Shown piece after piece: positions 15,568-23,733 of a stretch of DNA of 64,000 bases. How positions within the stretch are numbered: the first letter of the stretch is position 1; each line of letters opens with the position of its first letter. The position numbers and the translations under genes are program-made. This DNA comes from Chloroflexota bacterium (lineage in GTDB: Bacteria; Chloroflexota; Anaerolineae; Anaerolineales; UBA4823): contig JAAYXE010000099.1 of the NCBI GenBank assembly GCA_012516075.1, forward strand, positions 62,001-126,000, given 5' to 3'. The notes beneath the pieces were generated by a model. The model saw nothing but the letters and a program-made list of their open reading frames with translations. It had not been told where the DNA came from and searched no databases.

Positions 15568-16800
15568 TCACTGCGAGCCCTGGGGTTCTGCATGATAATT
15601 GCGCGCGTTCTCGAAAAGGGCTTCGTCTGTCAGGAGGACCCCGCGGCCTTCGATGTGACACTGGCGGCAGGCATGGTTCAGGGGGATCTGTGCAAAGCCG
15701 GCCTGCCCAAGAGTATTTTCATCCGTGAGGTTCAGTCGATAAGGATCGATCGCGACCACGTGGGTGCGAACATCAGCAATAAAGACCTGTGGATCTCCCC
15801 ACGCGTTCTCGATCATGTAGGGCATGTGGCAGGTGATACAGTCCACACCCAACCGGGCGTGATCCTCTACTTTCTGGAAGCGTGCGGCCTGGGTGTGGCA
15901 TTCCACGCAGCGGGGAATATTACTCCCGGTCTGCTGTTCGGTCTGCGCTGCGCCGCTGTGGGGATCATGGCAGGTAACGCAGTCTAAAACCTGGTGTTTT
16001 CCCTGAAACATCCCCCCATATTCATCGTGGTGCAGGATGAAAACATCGTCTGTTTCGGCGGGTGGGCCGGGCGTATGGCAGCGCTCACAGGCCTGCCGGT
16101 CGCGGTCAATGCGCATATCGACTGCACGCGGGTTCTGGATGTGCAGGCTGCCCGGGCCGTGGCAGGCCTCGCACTGCACACCGGGAGCAGACCAGGTCCC
16201 CTGGATTCCGGGTAAATCATCCTGGCTGCCGTTCGTGCTGTAGCCAGTGCTGTGACACGCCCCGCAGTTGTAGGCTACCTGAGCAACGCCGGGCCTGTAG
16301 GGTACGAATTCACCCTGAAAAAAGATCACCTGATTGGGAAGATTGAATTGGGTAAGCGCTGCTGAGTCTTCTCCGGTGATGATGTAGCCCTGCGAATCGA
16401 TGAAGAGGGCTTTCCAGCGGTAACCGCCGATCACATAGCTGATATCGTCCCAGGCATAGCCTGCGGGCGGCTGGGGGATTTCACTGAAGGGATAGTCTGG
16501 GGGCTGGCCGTCGACAACCGGGTTCAGAATCCAGGGATGCCCGGAGCGAAGAAAGGCCTCATAGGCCTGCTGGTGGCAGCTGGCGCACGTCTCACTGCCG
16601 GTATACGCGGCGTCCAGCAGGGTGACCGATTCGCCGGGCGGCCCTGTTTCTCCCCGGGGTCCCTGAGGCCCTTCCGGACCAGGCGGGCCAGGTGGTCCGG
16701 GCGGCCCCTGCACACTCTCTGCCCGTGCGCATGCGGACAGAATACAGAGAATGAGAACCACCAGGCAGGTCTGGAATCGGTGGAAACGTTGAGTGTGCAT
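15568..16800 (-). CDS. Octaheme c-type cytochrome lipoprotein with a collagen-like Gly-X-Y stalk
   Basis: A 410-residue lipoprotein: lipobox LSAC (Cys24), then nine uninterrupted Gly-X-Y triplets (residues 32-58, begins GPPGPPGPPGPEGP), then a heme domain with eight CXXCH motifs at residues 72, 179, 210, 238, 274, 298, 321 and 378. The first heme region (YTGSETCASCH...SGHPW) looks like the cytochrome c554 type. All sites are CXXCH; no CXXCK or P460-type signature was seen. The gene is first in the minus-strand cluster, with a GGGAGGG site before the ATG. The stalk could trimerise and lift the hemes away from the membrane. Its electron partner is presumably the nonaheme / cytochrome b modules downstream. 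Confidence 0.88.
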   Translation of the reverse strand: MHTQRFHRFQTCLVVLILCILSACARAESVQGPPGPPGPPGPEGPQGPRGETGPPGESVTLLDAAYTGSETCASCHQQAYEAFLRSGHPWILNPVVDGQPPDYPFSEIPQPPAGYAWDDISYVIGGYRWKALFIDSQGYIITGEDSAALTQFNLPNQVIFFQGEFVPYRPGVAQVAYNCGACHSTGYSTNGSQDDLPGIQGTWSAPGVQCEACHGPGSLHIQNPRAVDMRIDRDRQACERCHTPGPPAETDDVFILHHDEYGGMFQGKHQVLDCVTCHDPHSGAAQTEQQTGSNIPRCVECHTQAARFQKVEDHARLGVDCITCHMPYMIENAWGDPQVFIADVRTHVVAIDPYRLNLTDENTLGQAGFAQIPLNHACRQCHIEGRGVLLTDEALFENARNYHAEPQGSQ

Positions 16801-17286
16801 TTCCCTCCCTCATCGTCAACGGCTCTCAATGAAGAACGAAAAATTCGCCCGGATTGGTTTGATGCTCGGCGGCGGTGAAATGCAGGGCGCTCCGAATACC
16901 GATATTCCCCCTGGTTGAAACAAGAACTGCCTGGGATTATTTTACCTCATTCGGCATGAAGATGAGAGAAATCTGAGTAATCCCCGTTAAAAACATTAAA
17001 TTTATTTTCTCCGGTTACAATTTCTCTGATCCGTGCTGTGTGTAGTACGCCTTAACACTTTGCTGTAAAATAACGGTTGTTTGGAACATCTGTCACCAGG
17101 TGAATGGGCCTGAAGTGAATAGGGTTGTTAAAATTCATAAAAGCTTGAGAAGTTCGTTTCATTCTCATATGTTATTTTTCACTATTTCAGGTTCTTCTAA
17201 TCTTTGTGTGACAGAATTTCTGTAAGCTTTCCTCTGGTGAGGATTAAGATCAATAATGCTCTCTGTGACCTGGAGGTGATAACTTT
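16801..17286. promoter_or_regulatory. Divergent intergenic region between multiheme cluster and ccm operon
   Basis: 486 bases without a gene, AT-rich in the central part, separating two divergent operons that both serve c-type cytochromes. A candidate plus-strand promoter for ccmE is TTGAGA (17145-17150), a 17-bp spacer, and TATGTT (17168-17173). No confident minus-strand promoter was picked out. CTGGAGGTGAT just before 17287 is a very good ribosome-binding site for ccmE. It is a natural place for shared redox control. Confidence 0.5.
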
Positions 17287-17796
17287 ATGGAGAATACCGC
17301 GACGCTTCAATCCCGCTCTGGAAGCCGGGTGAAGTTTTTAGTGGGCGGCCTTTTAATCATTGCCGCGGTAATTTACCTGATTGCGACCTCGATGCAGGCC
17401 AGCGCCCAATATTTTTTAACAATCGATGAGATGTTGAGTAAGGGCGATAGTGTCATCGGACAGAACCTGCGGGTCTCGGGAGCTGTGATTGGCGACTCGA
17501 TCCAGTACGACGCGCAAAATCTCATTCTCACCTTTGAGGTAGCGCATATTCCGGGTGATAACGCCGAGGTTGAAGCCCAGGGTGGACTGGCCAAAGTCCT
17601 GCACGATGCTGTTGTGGATCCGAACCGGCAGCGGGTGAAGGTCGTTTACAATGATGTCAAGCCCGACCTGCTGCGCGATGAAGCCCAGGCGATTATGACC
17701 GGTCATCTGGGCGAAGACGGGGTTTTCTATGCAGACGAACTGCTGTTGAAATGCCCCACCAAATACGAAGAGGCAGTACCCGAGCAGGCAGGTTGA
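17287..17796 (+). CDS. ccmE: Cytochrome c maturation heme chaperone CcmE, CxxxY type
   Basis: Periplasm-facing heme chaperone of System I, 169 residues. One membrane anchor (FLVGGLLIIAAVIYLIATSM, about residues 17-36) is followed by the OB-fold (LRVSGAVIGDSIQYD). The C-terminus has LLLKCPTKYEE, so the heme-attaching residue is Cys156 in a CxxxY motif instead of the usual His of HxxxY. That variant is known from archaea, sulfate reducers and some other bacteria. CcmE receives heme from CcmC and hands it to CcmF. A strong AGGTGAT site precedes the ATG. It is the first gene of the ccm operon. Confidence 0.93.
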   Translation: MENTATLQSRSGSRVKFLVGGLLIIAAVIYLIATSMQASAQYFLTIDEMLSKGDSVIGQNLRVSGAVIGDSIQYDAQNLILTFEVAHIPGDNAEVEAQGGLAKVLHDAVVDPNRQRVKVVYNDVKPDLLRDEAQAIMTGHLGEDGVFYADELLLKCPTKYEEAVPEQAG

Positions 17797-17851
17797 TCGC
17801 AGGTTTGTGTACGAGTTTCCATCGAATTATTGATAGGGTGGGGCATTTAAT

Positions 17852-17882
17852 GTAAAACGTGAGAGCGATCCTCACGTTTTAC
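17852..17882 (+). promoter_or_regulatory. Hairpin between ccmE and ccmF
   Basis: A 12-bp perfect stem GTAAAACGTGAG / CTCACGTTTTAC with a 7-base loop, followed by GTTTGC. It lies in the 114-base gap after ccmE. It could act as a partial terminator or an RNA-processing site giving ccmE a different level from the rest of the operon. Confidence 0.5.
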
Positions 17883-17910
17883 GTTTGCAGGGAAGTAGTA
17901 TGGAGCACAC

Positions 17911-19965
17911 ATGATCACCAATTTAGGATTTGGAGCTATTCTGATCACCTTCCTCATATCGCTGTATGGGGCTGGCGCAGCCGCGTATGGAGCCAGTAAG
18001 AAGGCACAGGAGTGGATCGAAAGCGCGCGTCTGGCGATGCTGCTGACCTTTCCGCTGCTCACCCTATCGGCTCTGGCGCTCATTTATTTGCTGGTTAATG
18101 GGCACTACGAAGTGGCATTTGTCACCTCGGTGACCAGCAACAGCATGCCCTTATATTTGAGGGTAACAGCGCTGTGGGGTGGACAGGCTGGTTCATTAGT
18201 TTTCTGGTCCTGGTTGATGTCTGCGTTTGCTTCCGCCGTTACCCTGCGCAGATGGGACCGGGATCGTGAATTTCTCCCCTGGGTGATTGTCGTATCTCTC
18301 GTCACTCTGGCATTCTTCCTGGCGCTGGTTATTTTCTTTGAAAACCCCTTTGAACGCTACTGGCAGACGCCCTCGGGCGTGGTGGCTGCGATGTTCCAGC
18401 CGGCGAGTTCCACTCTGCTGGTTCCGCCAGATGGAAACGGGCTGAACCCGCTGCTGCGCCACCCGGGCATGACCCTTCACCCGCCGATGCTGTACCTTGG
18501 CTTTGTGGGCTTTGTGATCCCCTACGCATTCGCCATTGCCGCTCTGGTCACCGGGCGTACCGATGACCGCTGGATCCGGCTCACGCGGCGCTGGACCTTG
18601 ATCGCGTGGTTGTTCCTCTCGCTGGGTTTGATCCTGGGCGGGCGCTGGGCTTATGACGTTCTCGGTTGGGGCGGTTACTGGGCATGGGACCCGGTGGAGA
18701 TTGCAGCCTTCATGCCCTGGCTGACCGGCACGGCATTCCTGCATTCGGTGATGATTCAGGAAAAGCGCGGGATGCTGAAACACTGGAACATGGCGCTGAT
18801 CATCCTGACCTACTGTCTGGTGATCTTCGGCACATTCCTGACCCGGTCTGGCGTTCTGTCATCGGTGCACTCCTTTGCCCAGAGCGCCATTGGGCCGATG
18901 TTCTTCGGCTTCATCGGGATCACTTTTATTATCTCGCTGGCCCTGCTCCTGCGCCGCTGGGATGAATTAAAATCGGGCGTGGAAATGACGTCGCTGCTGT
19001 CGCGTGAGGCGCTCTTCCTGCTCAACAACCTGCTGTTCCTCGGTATTATGGTCGTCTGCTTCTGGGGTGTGATCTTCCCTCTGATATCGGAGCTCGTGAC
19101 AGGCCAGAAGGTCACCGTGGGACCGCCGTTTTATGAGCGTGCCACCGGGCCGCTGTTTGCCGGCCTGCTACTGCTGATGGGCGTCGCTCCGCTGGCAGCC
19201 TGGCGTCATTCCACCGCGAAAACCCTGGGCCGCGCGATGTGGAAACCGGGTCTGTTCTCGATCGCGGTGCTGCTGGCGCTGGTCGCTGCCGGCGTGCGCA
19301 GCGCGGCTGCCCTTCTGGGCTTCTGGCTGACCGCTTTTGTCACCTCCGTGACGGTCTATGAGTTCTGGCGCGGCGCGCTGGCGCGCCACCGCAGGTCAGG
19401 AGAAAGCCTGCCCGTGGCACTGGCTCGTTTATCCGCCCGCAACCGCAGGCGGTACGGCGGCTACATCATCCATCTGGGCGTGGTGCTGATGGCCGTGGGC
19501 ATTATTGGGATTGAGCTCTTCCAGACCGAAACGCAGGGAACGATCGGGCAGGGCGAGTCGATCACGCTGGGCGAATATACGATGACGTATGACGACCTGG
19601 CCATTTTCGATACCGATGACGGGCGCAATGTGGCCCGTTCGGTCGTCAGCGTGTATAAAAACGGCCGGTTTGTCTCTGAGCTGTACCCGCGCCGGGATTT
19701 CTACTATGAGTCCCAGCAGCCGATGACCATCCCCGGTGTACGCAGTACCATGGAAGATGATTTCTATGTGCTGCTGGTGGACTGGCAGCCGATTACCTCG
19801 CAGGGAGCAACCTTTAAGGTGTACCATAACCCGCTGGTCAACTGGCTCTGGATGGGTGGTTTCGTCTTCATCTTTGGCACCCTGATCGCGGCCTGGCCGG
19901 ATAAAGACCCGGAGGTTGTGCCTGCGCGTGCGAAGCGTCCTGTCTATGCTTCTGCTGAAGGATAA
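17911..19965 (+). CDS. ccmF: Cytochrome c heme lyase subunit CcmF
   Basis: Polytopic membrane protein of 684 residues, close to the usual CcmF length, that attaches heme to apocytochrome c. It has the tryptophan-rich WWD-type motif WGGYWAWDPVEIAAFMPWL near residue 255, the upstream HPGMTLHPPMLYLGFVGF and LTRSGVLSSVHSFAQS with conserved heme-ligand histidines, and a large C-terminal periplasmic loop before a last helix. It follows ccmE and precedes ccmH and ccmG as expected for System I. Confidence 0.96.
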   Translation: MITNLGFGAILITFLISLYGAGAAAYGASKKAQEWIESARLAMLLTFPLLTLSALALIYLLVNGHYEVAFVTSVTSNSMPLYLRVTALWGGQAGSLVFWSWLMSAFASAVTLRRWDRDREFLPWVIVVSLVTLAFFLALVIFFENPFERYWQTPSGVVAAMFQPASSTLLVPPDGNGLNPLLRHPGMTLHPPMLYLGFVGFVIPYAFAIAALVTGRTDDRWIRLTRRWTLIAWLFLSLGLILGGRWAYDVLGWGGYWAWDPVEIAAFMPWLTGTAFLHSVMIQEKRGMLKHWNMALIILTYCLVIFGTFLTRSGVLSSVHSFAQSAIGPMFFGFIGITFIISLALLLRRWDELKSGVEMTSLLSREALFLLNNLLFLGIMVVCFWGVIFPLISELVTGQKVTVGPPFYERATGPLFAGLLLLMGVAPLAAWRHSTAKTLGRAMWKPGLFSIAVLLALVAAGVRSAAALLGFWLTAFVTSVTVYEFWRGALARHRRSGESLPVALARLSARNRRRYGGYIIHLGVVLMAVGIIGIELFQTETQGTIGQGESITLGEYTMTYDDLAIFDTDDGRNVARSVVSVYKNGRFVSELYPRRDFYYESQQPMTIPGVRSTMEDDFYVLLVDWQPITSQGATFKVYHNPLVNWLWMGGFVFIFGTLIAAWPDKDPEVVPARAKRPVYASAEG

Positions 19966-20001
19966 GGCTGCAGAGCAGAGATCAACGGCCGGGAGATCTT
20001 C

Positions 20002-20532
20002 ATGAACGATCGAAGGACCATGGTGAACCGATTTGCACTGGTGGCCGTTATGCTGTCGGTGGGACTGGCGTTCCTGCTGGCCGGAAGGGTACAGGCACAG
20101 GGTCCCACTCCATCGCAGAACATCACGGACGATGAAGTGAATGCCATCGCCAAGCAGTTATACTGCCCGGTTTGCGAGAATATCCCCCTGGATGTCTGCT
20201 CCACTCAGGCCTGTGCCGAATGGCGGGAACAGATCCGCGATCTTCTGGCGGAGGGATATACAGAAGCAGAGATCAAACAGTATTTCGTTGACCGCTACGG
20301 TGATCGCGTTCTGGCAACACCCCCGGCGCGCGGCCTTAACTGGCTGGTTTACGTGCTGCCGCCGGTGGCCATCCTGGCGGGGGTATTTATCCTTTACCGG
20401 GCTTTCCGGGCGTGGTCAAAGAATGCACCTGAACCGGCCGCTGGTCAGCCCGAGATCCGGCCGGAAGACGACCCTTATATCCGCCGGATTGAAGAGGAGC
20501 TCCGCCGGCGCCAGAAATCCGACTCCGTATAA
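20002..20532 (+). CDS. ccmH: Cytochrome c maturation thiol protein CcmH (four-Cys variant)
   Basis: Membrane-anchored oxidoreductase of 176 residues that keeps apocytochrome CXXCH thiols reduced. A signal segment (VAVMLSVGLAFLLAGRVQAQ) precedes the active site CPVCENIPLDVCSTQAC with cysteines 55, 58, 66 and 71. The usual proteobacterial form has only the first CxxC pair. A helix WLVYVLPPVAILAGVFILY (about residue 115) and a basic tail follow. It sits between ccmF and the thioredoxin-like ccmG, its expected redox partner. Confidence 0.93.
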   Translation: MNDRRTMVNRFALVAVMLSVGLAFLLAGRVQAQGPTPSQNITDDEVNAIAKQLYCPVCENIPLDVCSTQACAEWREQIRDLLAEGYTEAEIKQYFVDRYGDRVLATPPARGLNWLVYVLPPVAILAGVFILYRAFRAWSKNAPEPAAGQPEIRPEDDPYIRRIEEELRRRQKSDSV

Positions 20533-20561
20533 AAAACCTCTCCGGGGCATCGATTTTATCG

Positions 20562-21164
20562 TTGAGTGCGAATATGGAAACTGTACAACCTTCAGAAGCA
20601 GCAGGTCAAATTGAAAAAAACAGCAGTCGTCCAAAGTGGGGGCGCATTGTCATCTGGGTTGTTGTTCTGGCCCTGCTGGTGATCGTCGGGTTTACGTTGC
20701 TCCGCAACCAGCGCGGCCCGGTTCAGATCGGGCAGGCAGTGCCCGATTTCACCCTGACCACCTTTTCGGGAGAGAAGGTAGCGCTGCAGGACCTGAAAGG
20801 TAAAGTGGTTGTGATTAACTTCTGGGCTTCCTGGTGCCTGCCGTGTGAGCAGGAAGCCGCAGACCTGGAGCAGGCCTGGCGCGACTACCAGCCAGGAGGC
20901 GAGGTTGTTTTCCTGGGAGTGAACTGGTCGGATACCGATAAAAAAGCCCTGGCTTATCTGGAGCGGTTTGGGATTACTTATAAGAACGAGCCGGATCTCG
21001 GCACCCGCATCTCACAGGCTTTCCGCATTACCGGCGTGCCGGAAACGTATATCGTGGATCAGAACGGCAACCTGGTGGACTTTAAGAAGGGTCCCTTCCT
21101 TTCTCTGGCCGATATCAAAGGCAGAATCGAACCGCTGCTTGCAGCCGATAAAGGTTCCGGTTAA
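20562..21164 (+). CDS. ccmG: Thioredoxin-like cytochrome c maturation protein CcmG/ResA
   Basis: Membrane-anchored, outward-facing thioredoxin fold of 200 residues (196 if the in-frame ATG at 20574 is used). The coordinates use a TTG; neither start has a strong ribosome-binding site. One N-terminal helix (about residues 28-47) is followed by the TlpA/ResA domain with active site NFWASWCLPCEQE (Cys92, Cys95). The cis-Pro loop is ITGVPETYIVDQNG. It passes electrons to CcmH or directly to apocytochromes c. Eight bases separate it from the next gene. Confidence 0.92.
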   Translation: MSANMETVQPSEAAGQIEKNSSRPKWGRIVIWVVVLALLVIVGFTLLRNQRGPVQIGQAVPDFTLTTFSGEKVALQDLKGKVVVINFWASWCLPCEQEAADLEQAWRDYQPGGEVVFLGVNWSDTDKKALAYLERFGITYKNEPDLGTRISQAFRITGVPETYIVDQNGNLVDFKKGPFLSLADIKGRIEPLLAADKGSG

Positions 21165-21172
21165 AGGATAAT

Positions 21173-21736
21173 ATGGATTTAGGCTCTCTTTTCCTCATTC
21201 TTGCTCTGTTGATCCTGGTTGGGCTGGTGATCAGCCGTCCTTTTTACGAGCGCAAACTGTTTGCCAGACCCGCGGCCATCACCCCGGATGATCATGAGTA
21301 TTCCGCATTGATGGCCGAACGAGATCGTTTATTGGGGGCGCTACAGGAACTGGATTTCGATTACGCTCTGGGGAAGATCCCGGAAGAGGATTATCCTGCC
21401 CAGCGTGCACAACTGCTGCAGCGTGGAGCCGAGATCCTGCGCAGCCTTGACCGCCTGCAGCCTGATAAGGTGAGCGAGGATGCGGAGGCTCGCCTGGAAG
21501 CCGCAGTTGCAGCCCGTCGCGCAGATGCCGGCACTGCAGTTCCTGGGAAGCACAGCGAACATGCCCGTCCAAGAGCACTGGCCGCGGATGCCTCACCCGA
21601 TGATGATATTGAGGTGCTGCTTGCAAACCGCAGGCGTGCACGCCAGGCAAAAGCGGCCGGTTTTTGCCCGCAGTGCGGCGGACCGGTTCAGAAATCCGAT
21701 CGTTTTTGCCCCCGATGTGGTTCAAAAGTCGGCTAA
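21173..21736 (+). CDS. CcmI-like membrane protein with zinc ribbon
   Basis: A 187-residue protein with one N-terminal helix (LGSLFLILALLILVGLVIS) and a coiled segment with LGALQELDFDYALGKIPEEDY, similar to the helical motif at the N-terminus of CcmI. A low-complexity Ala/Arg linker leads to a C-terminal zinc ribbon (CPQCGGPVQKSDRFCPRCG). There are no TPR repeats. Position between ccmG and the cytochrome lipoprotein suggests an accessory role in System I. The same LDDLYQ-GKLPEE-Y helical motif ends the neighbouring protein. Confidence 0.75.
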   Translation: MDLGSLFLILALLILVGLVISRPFYERKLFARPAAITPDDHEYSALMAERDRLLGALQELDFDYALGKIPEEDYPAQRAQLLQRGAEILRSLDRLQPDKVSEDAEARLEAAVAARRADAGTAVPGKHSEHARPRALAADASPDDDIEVLLANRRRARQAKAAGFCPQCGGPVQKSDRFCPRCGSKVG

Positions 21737-21737
21737 C

Positions 21738-23726
21738 ATGAAGGCACTGCGGATTTCTCTGTATCTCCTGACTTCAGGAATCTCCCTGCTTGTATTAACA
21801 GCATGTAATATTTCTCTGGCGGCAGATGTCACACCTCCGCCAAATTATCGTCCTCCGGTGGAAGTAACCGAACCGGCGCCGGTCAGTGGACCGGTTTACC
21901 CGGTGCTGCCTCCCAGCGCAGCGGACGGCGAGGCGATCTTCGCCGATAAGTGCGCTCCCTGTCACGGCGATGCCGGACTGGGGGACGGCCCTCAGGCGGT
22001 CCAGCTGCCTACCGATGTGACCCCAATCGGGAACCCCAACGTTGCCCGGATGGCGAAACCTTCGGACTGGTATCAGGTGGTCACACAGGGGAAAATCGAC
22101 TCATTTATGCCGCCGTTTCGCAGCCTGACGGACCGTGAACGCTGGGACGTTGTCGCCTACAGCTTCAGTCTTTCGATGCCAGACAGCCGGATCGAGGCGG
22201 GGCGTGAACTTTACGAGCAGAACTGCGCTGCCTGCCACGGCGACCAGGGCATGGGAAATGGGCCTGAGGCCGCCGCTGGTATTCCGGATTTCACTCACCC
22301 GAAATTTATGGCTGCGAACACCACGCAGGATTTCTTCCAGGTCATCACCGAAGGCGTCCCGCCCGGGATGCCCGGTTTTGGGGACAGCCTGAACGAAGAT
22401 GAGCGCTGGGTGTTGAGCGATTATGTGCGCTATCTGACAATCAGCGCCCCGCTCAGCGGTGAGAAGCTGGCGGAACAGCCTGAGGCAGCAGAGCAGCCTG
22501 AGGCAGAGACACCATCAACAGTTGTGGAAGAACCTGCTCCAGGCAGCGGTCCAGACGTATCGATGGCTCCCGCCGGAGATCCTGAAGGGGCTGCAGAAGA
22601 GGTAGAACCTGCGGGTGAAGTCTTTGGGCAGGTGGTAAACGCTTCGGGAGGTGAAGTTCCACCCGGCCTGGAGATCACACTGCACAGTTTCGATGGTATG
22701 CAGTCGGTCGAGACGGCAACGACCACCGTACAGGAAGATGGCACCTACGTTTTCGAAAACGTGAAGATGCCGGTTGGGCGCATGTTCCTGTCCACCATTG
22801 AATTCGAAGGAGCCACATACGGGTCGGAGTTGAAGGCCGTCCAGGCGGTTCAGGGCGCACAGCAGCTGGAACTGCCCATCACCGTTTATGAGACGACCAC
22901 CGATCCTTCAAATGTTTCGGTTGACCGTCTGCACGTGTTTCTTGAATTTATCGATCGAAACACACTGCGCGTAATCCAGCTTTATATTCTTTCCAATAAC
23001 GGGATGAAGACGCTGATCGCCCCTGAAGGGGAGCCTACCATCCGGTTTAACCTGCCAGACGGGGCGCAGAATCTGGAGATCCAGAACGGCGCTCTGGGAG
23101 AGCGCTACATTCCCCTGCCGGGTGGTTTCGGCGATACCATTGCGCTGCGCCCCGGCCAGGGGGCCTATCAGGCGATGTTTGCCTTTGAGATGCCCTACCA
23201 GCGCAGTCTGGACCTGGTGCAGCCGATGTCGCTGCCGACAAACGCTGTTGTCGTTCTGGTTCCTGATGGCAGTATCAACGTCAAGGGTGAAAACCTGCAG
23301 GACACCGGACGGCGCGAAGTGGATGGTATGACCTATCGTATGTTCAGCCGCGGCGGGCTGGCTGCAGGTGATCCACTGCGGTTGACGATCAGCGGGCGAT
23401 ACAGCGATCCCAACGCAGCGTTGTTCAACATCGGGTCCAGCTCGGATCTGCTGGTGGGGGCAGGCGTGTTCGGACTGGCGCTGATCGCAGCAGGAATCAT
23501 CCTCTACCGGCGAAGCTCCGAGAGCGTGGAGGAAGAACTAGAAACCGGGGAGACGCCGGATGAGGAACCTGTGCTGGATGACGCGCCCGACAGCTTGATG
23601 GACGCCATCCTGGCTCTGGACGATCTGTATCAGGAAGGGAAGCTGCCTGAAGAAGCTTACCTCCAGCGCCGGCGGGCGCTGAAAGAACGGCTGCGCCGGG
23701 TCATTGGCACAGGGGCAGGGGAATAA
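21738..23726 (+). CDS. Diheme cytochrome c lipoprotein with beta domains, membrane helix and cytosolic tail
   Basis: A 662-residue multidomain protein embedded in the ccm operon. Lipobox LTAC (Cys23); two cytochrome c domains with CAPCHGDAG (72-76) and CAACHGDQG (163-167), each followed by a Met ligand region (FMPPF, GMPGF). A Glu/Pro/Ala linker follows, then a carboxypeptidase-regulatory-like beta domain (GEVFGQVVNASGG...). A longer beta-rich domain comes next, then one helix (VGAGVFGLALIAAGIILY) and a cytosolic helical tail (LDDLYQEGKLPEEAYLQRR). The frame extends upstream to 21480 inside ccmI; I take ATG 21738, two bases after that gene's stop. Perhaps an electron donor or a sensor for cytochrome maturation; function unknown. 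Confidence 0.8.
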   Translation: MKALRISLYLLTSGISLLVLTACNISLAADVTPPPNYRPPVEVTEPAPVSGPVYPVLPPSAADGEAIFADKCAPCHGDAGLGDGPQAVQLPTDVTPIGNPNVARMAKPSDWYQVVTQGKIDSFMPPFRSLTDRERWDVVAYSFSLSMPDSRIEAGRELYEQNCAACHGDQGMGNGPEAAAGIPDFTHPKFMAANTTQDFFQVITEGVPPGMPGFGDSLNEDERWVLSDYVRYLTISAPLSGEKLAEQPEAAEQPEAETPSTVVEEPAPGSGPDVSMAPAGDPEGAAEEVEPAGEVFGQVVNASGGEVPPGLEITLHSFDGMQSVETATTTVQEDGTYVFENVKMPVGRMFLSTIEFEGATYGSELKAVQAVQGAQQLELPITVYETTTDPSNVSVDRLHVFLEFIDRNTLRVIQLYILSNNGMKTLIAPEGEPTIRFNLPDGAQNLEIQNGALGERYIPLPGGFGDTIALRPGQGAYQAMFAFEMPYQRSLDLVQPMSLPTNAVVVLVPDGSINVKGENLQDTGRREVDGMTYRMFSRGGLAAGDPLRLTISGRYSDPNAALFNIGSSSDLLVGAGVFGLALIAAGIILYRRSSESVEEELETGETPDEEPVLDDAPDSLMDAILALDDLYQEGKLPEEAYLQRRRALKERLRRVIGTGAGE

Positions 23727-23733
23727 GCGCGGC

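Noticed and set aside
15568-16800. Octaheme protein as a hydroxylamine oxidoreductase or nitrite reductase
   Set aside because: All eight sites are ordinary CXXCH, there is no CXXCK, and no P460-type tyrosine context was visible. The c554-like first heme suggests electron transfer only.
17202-17225. CRP/FNR-like site TGTGACAGAATTTCTGTAAG upstream of ccmE
   Set aside because: The half-sites are not symmetric enough for a CRP or FNR box, and no consensus spacing is met.
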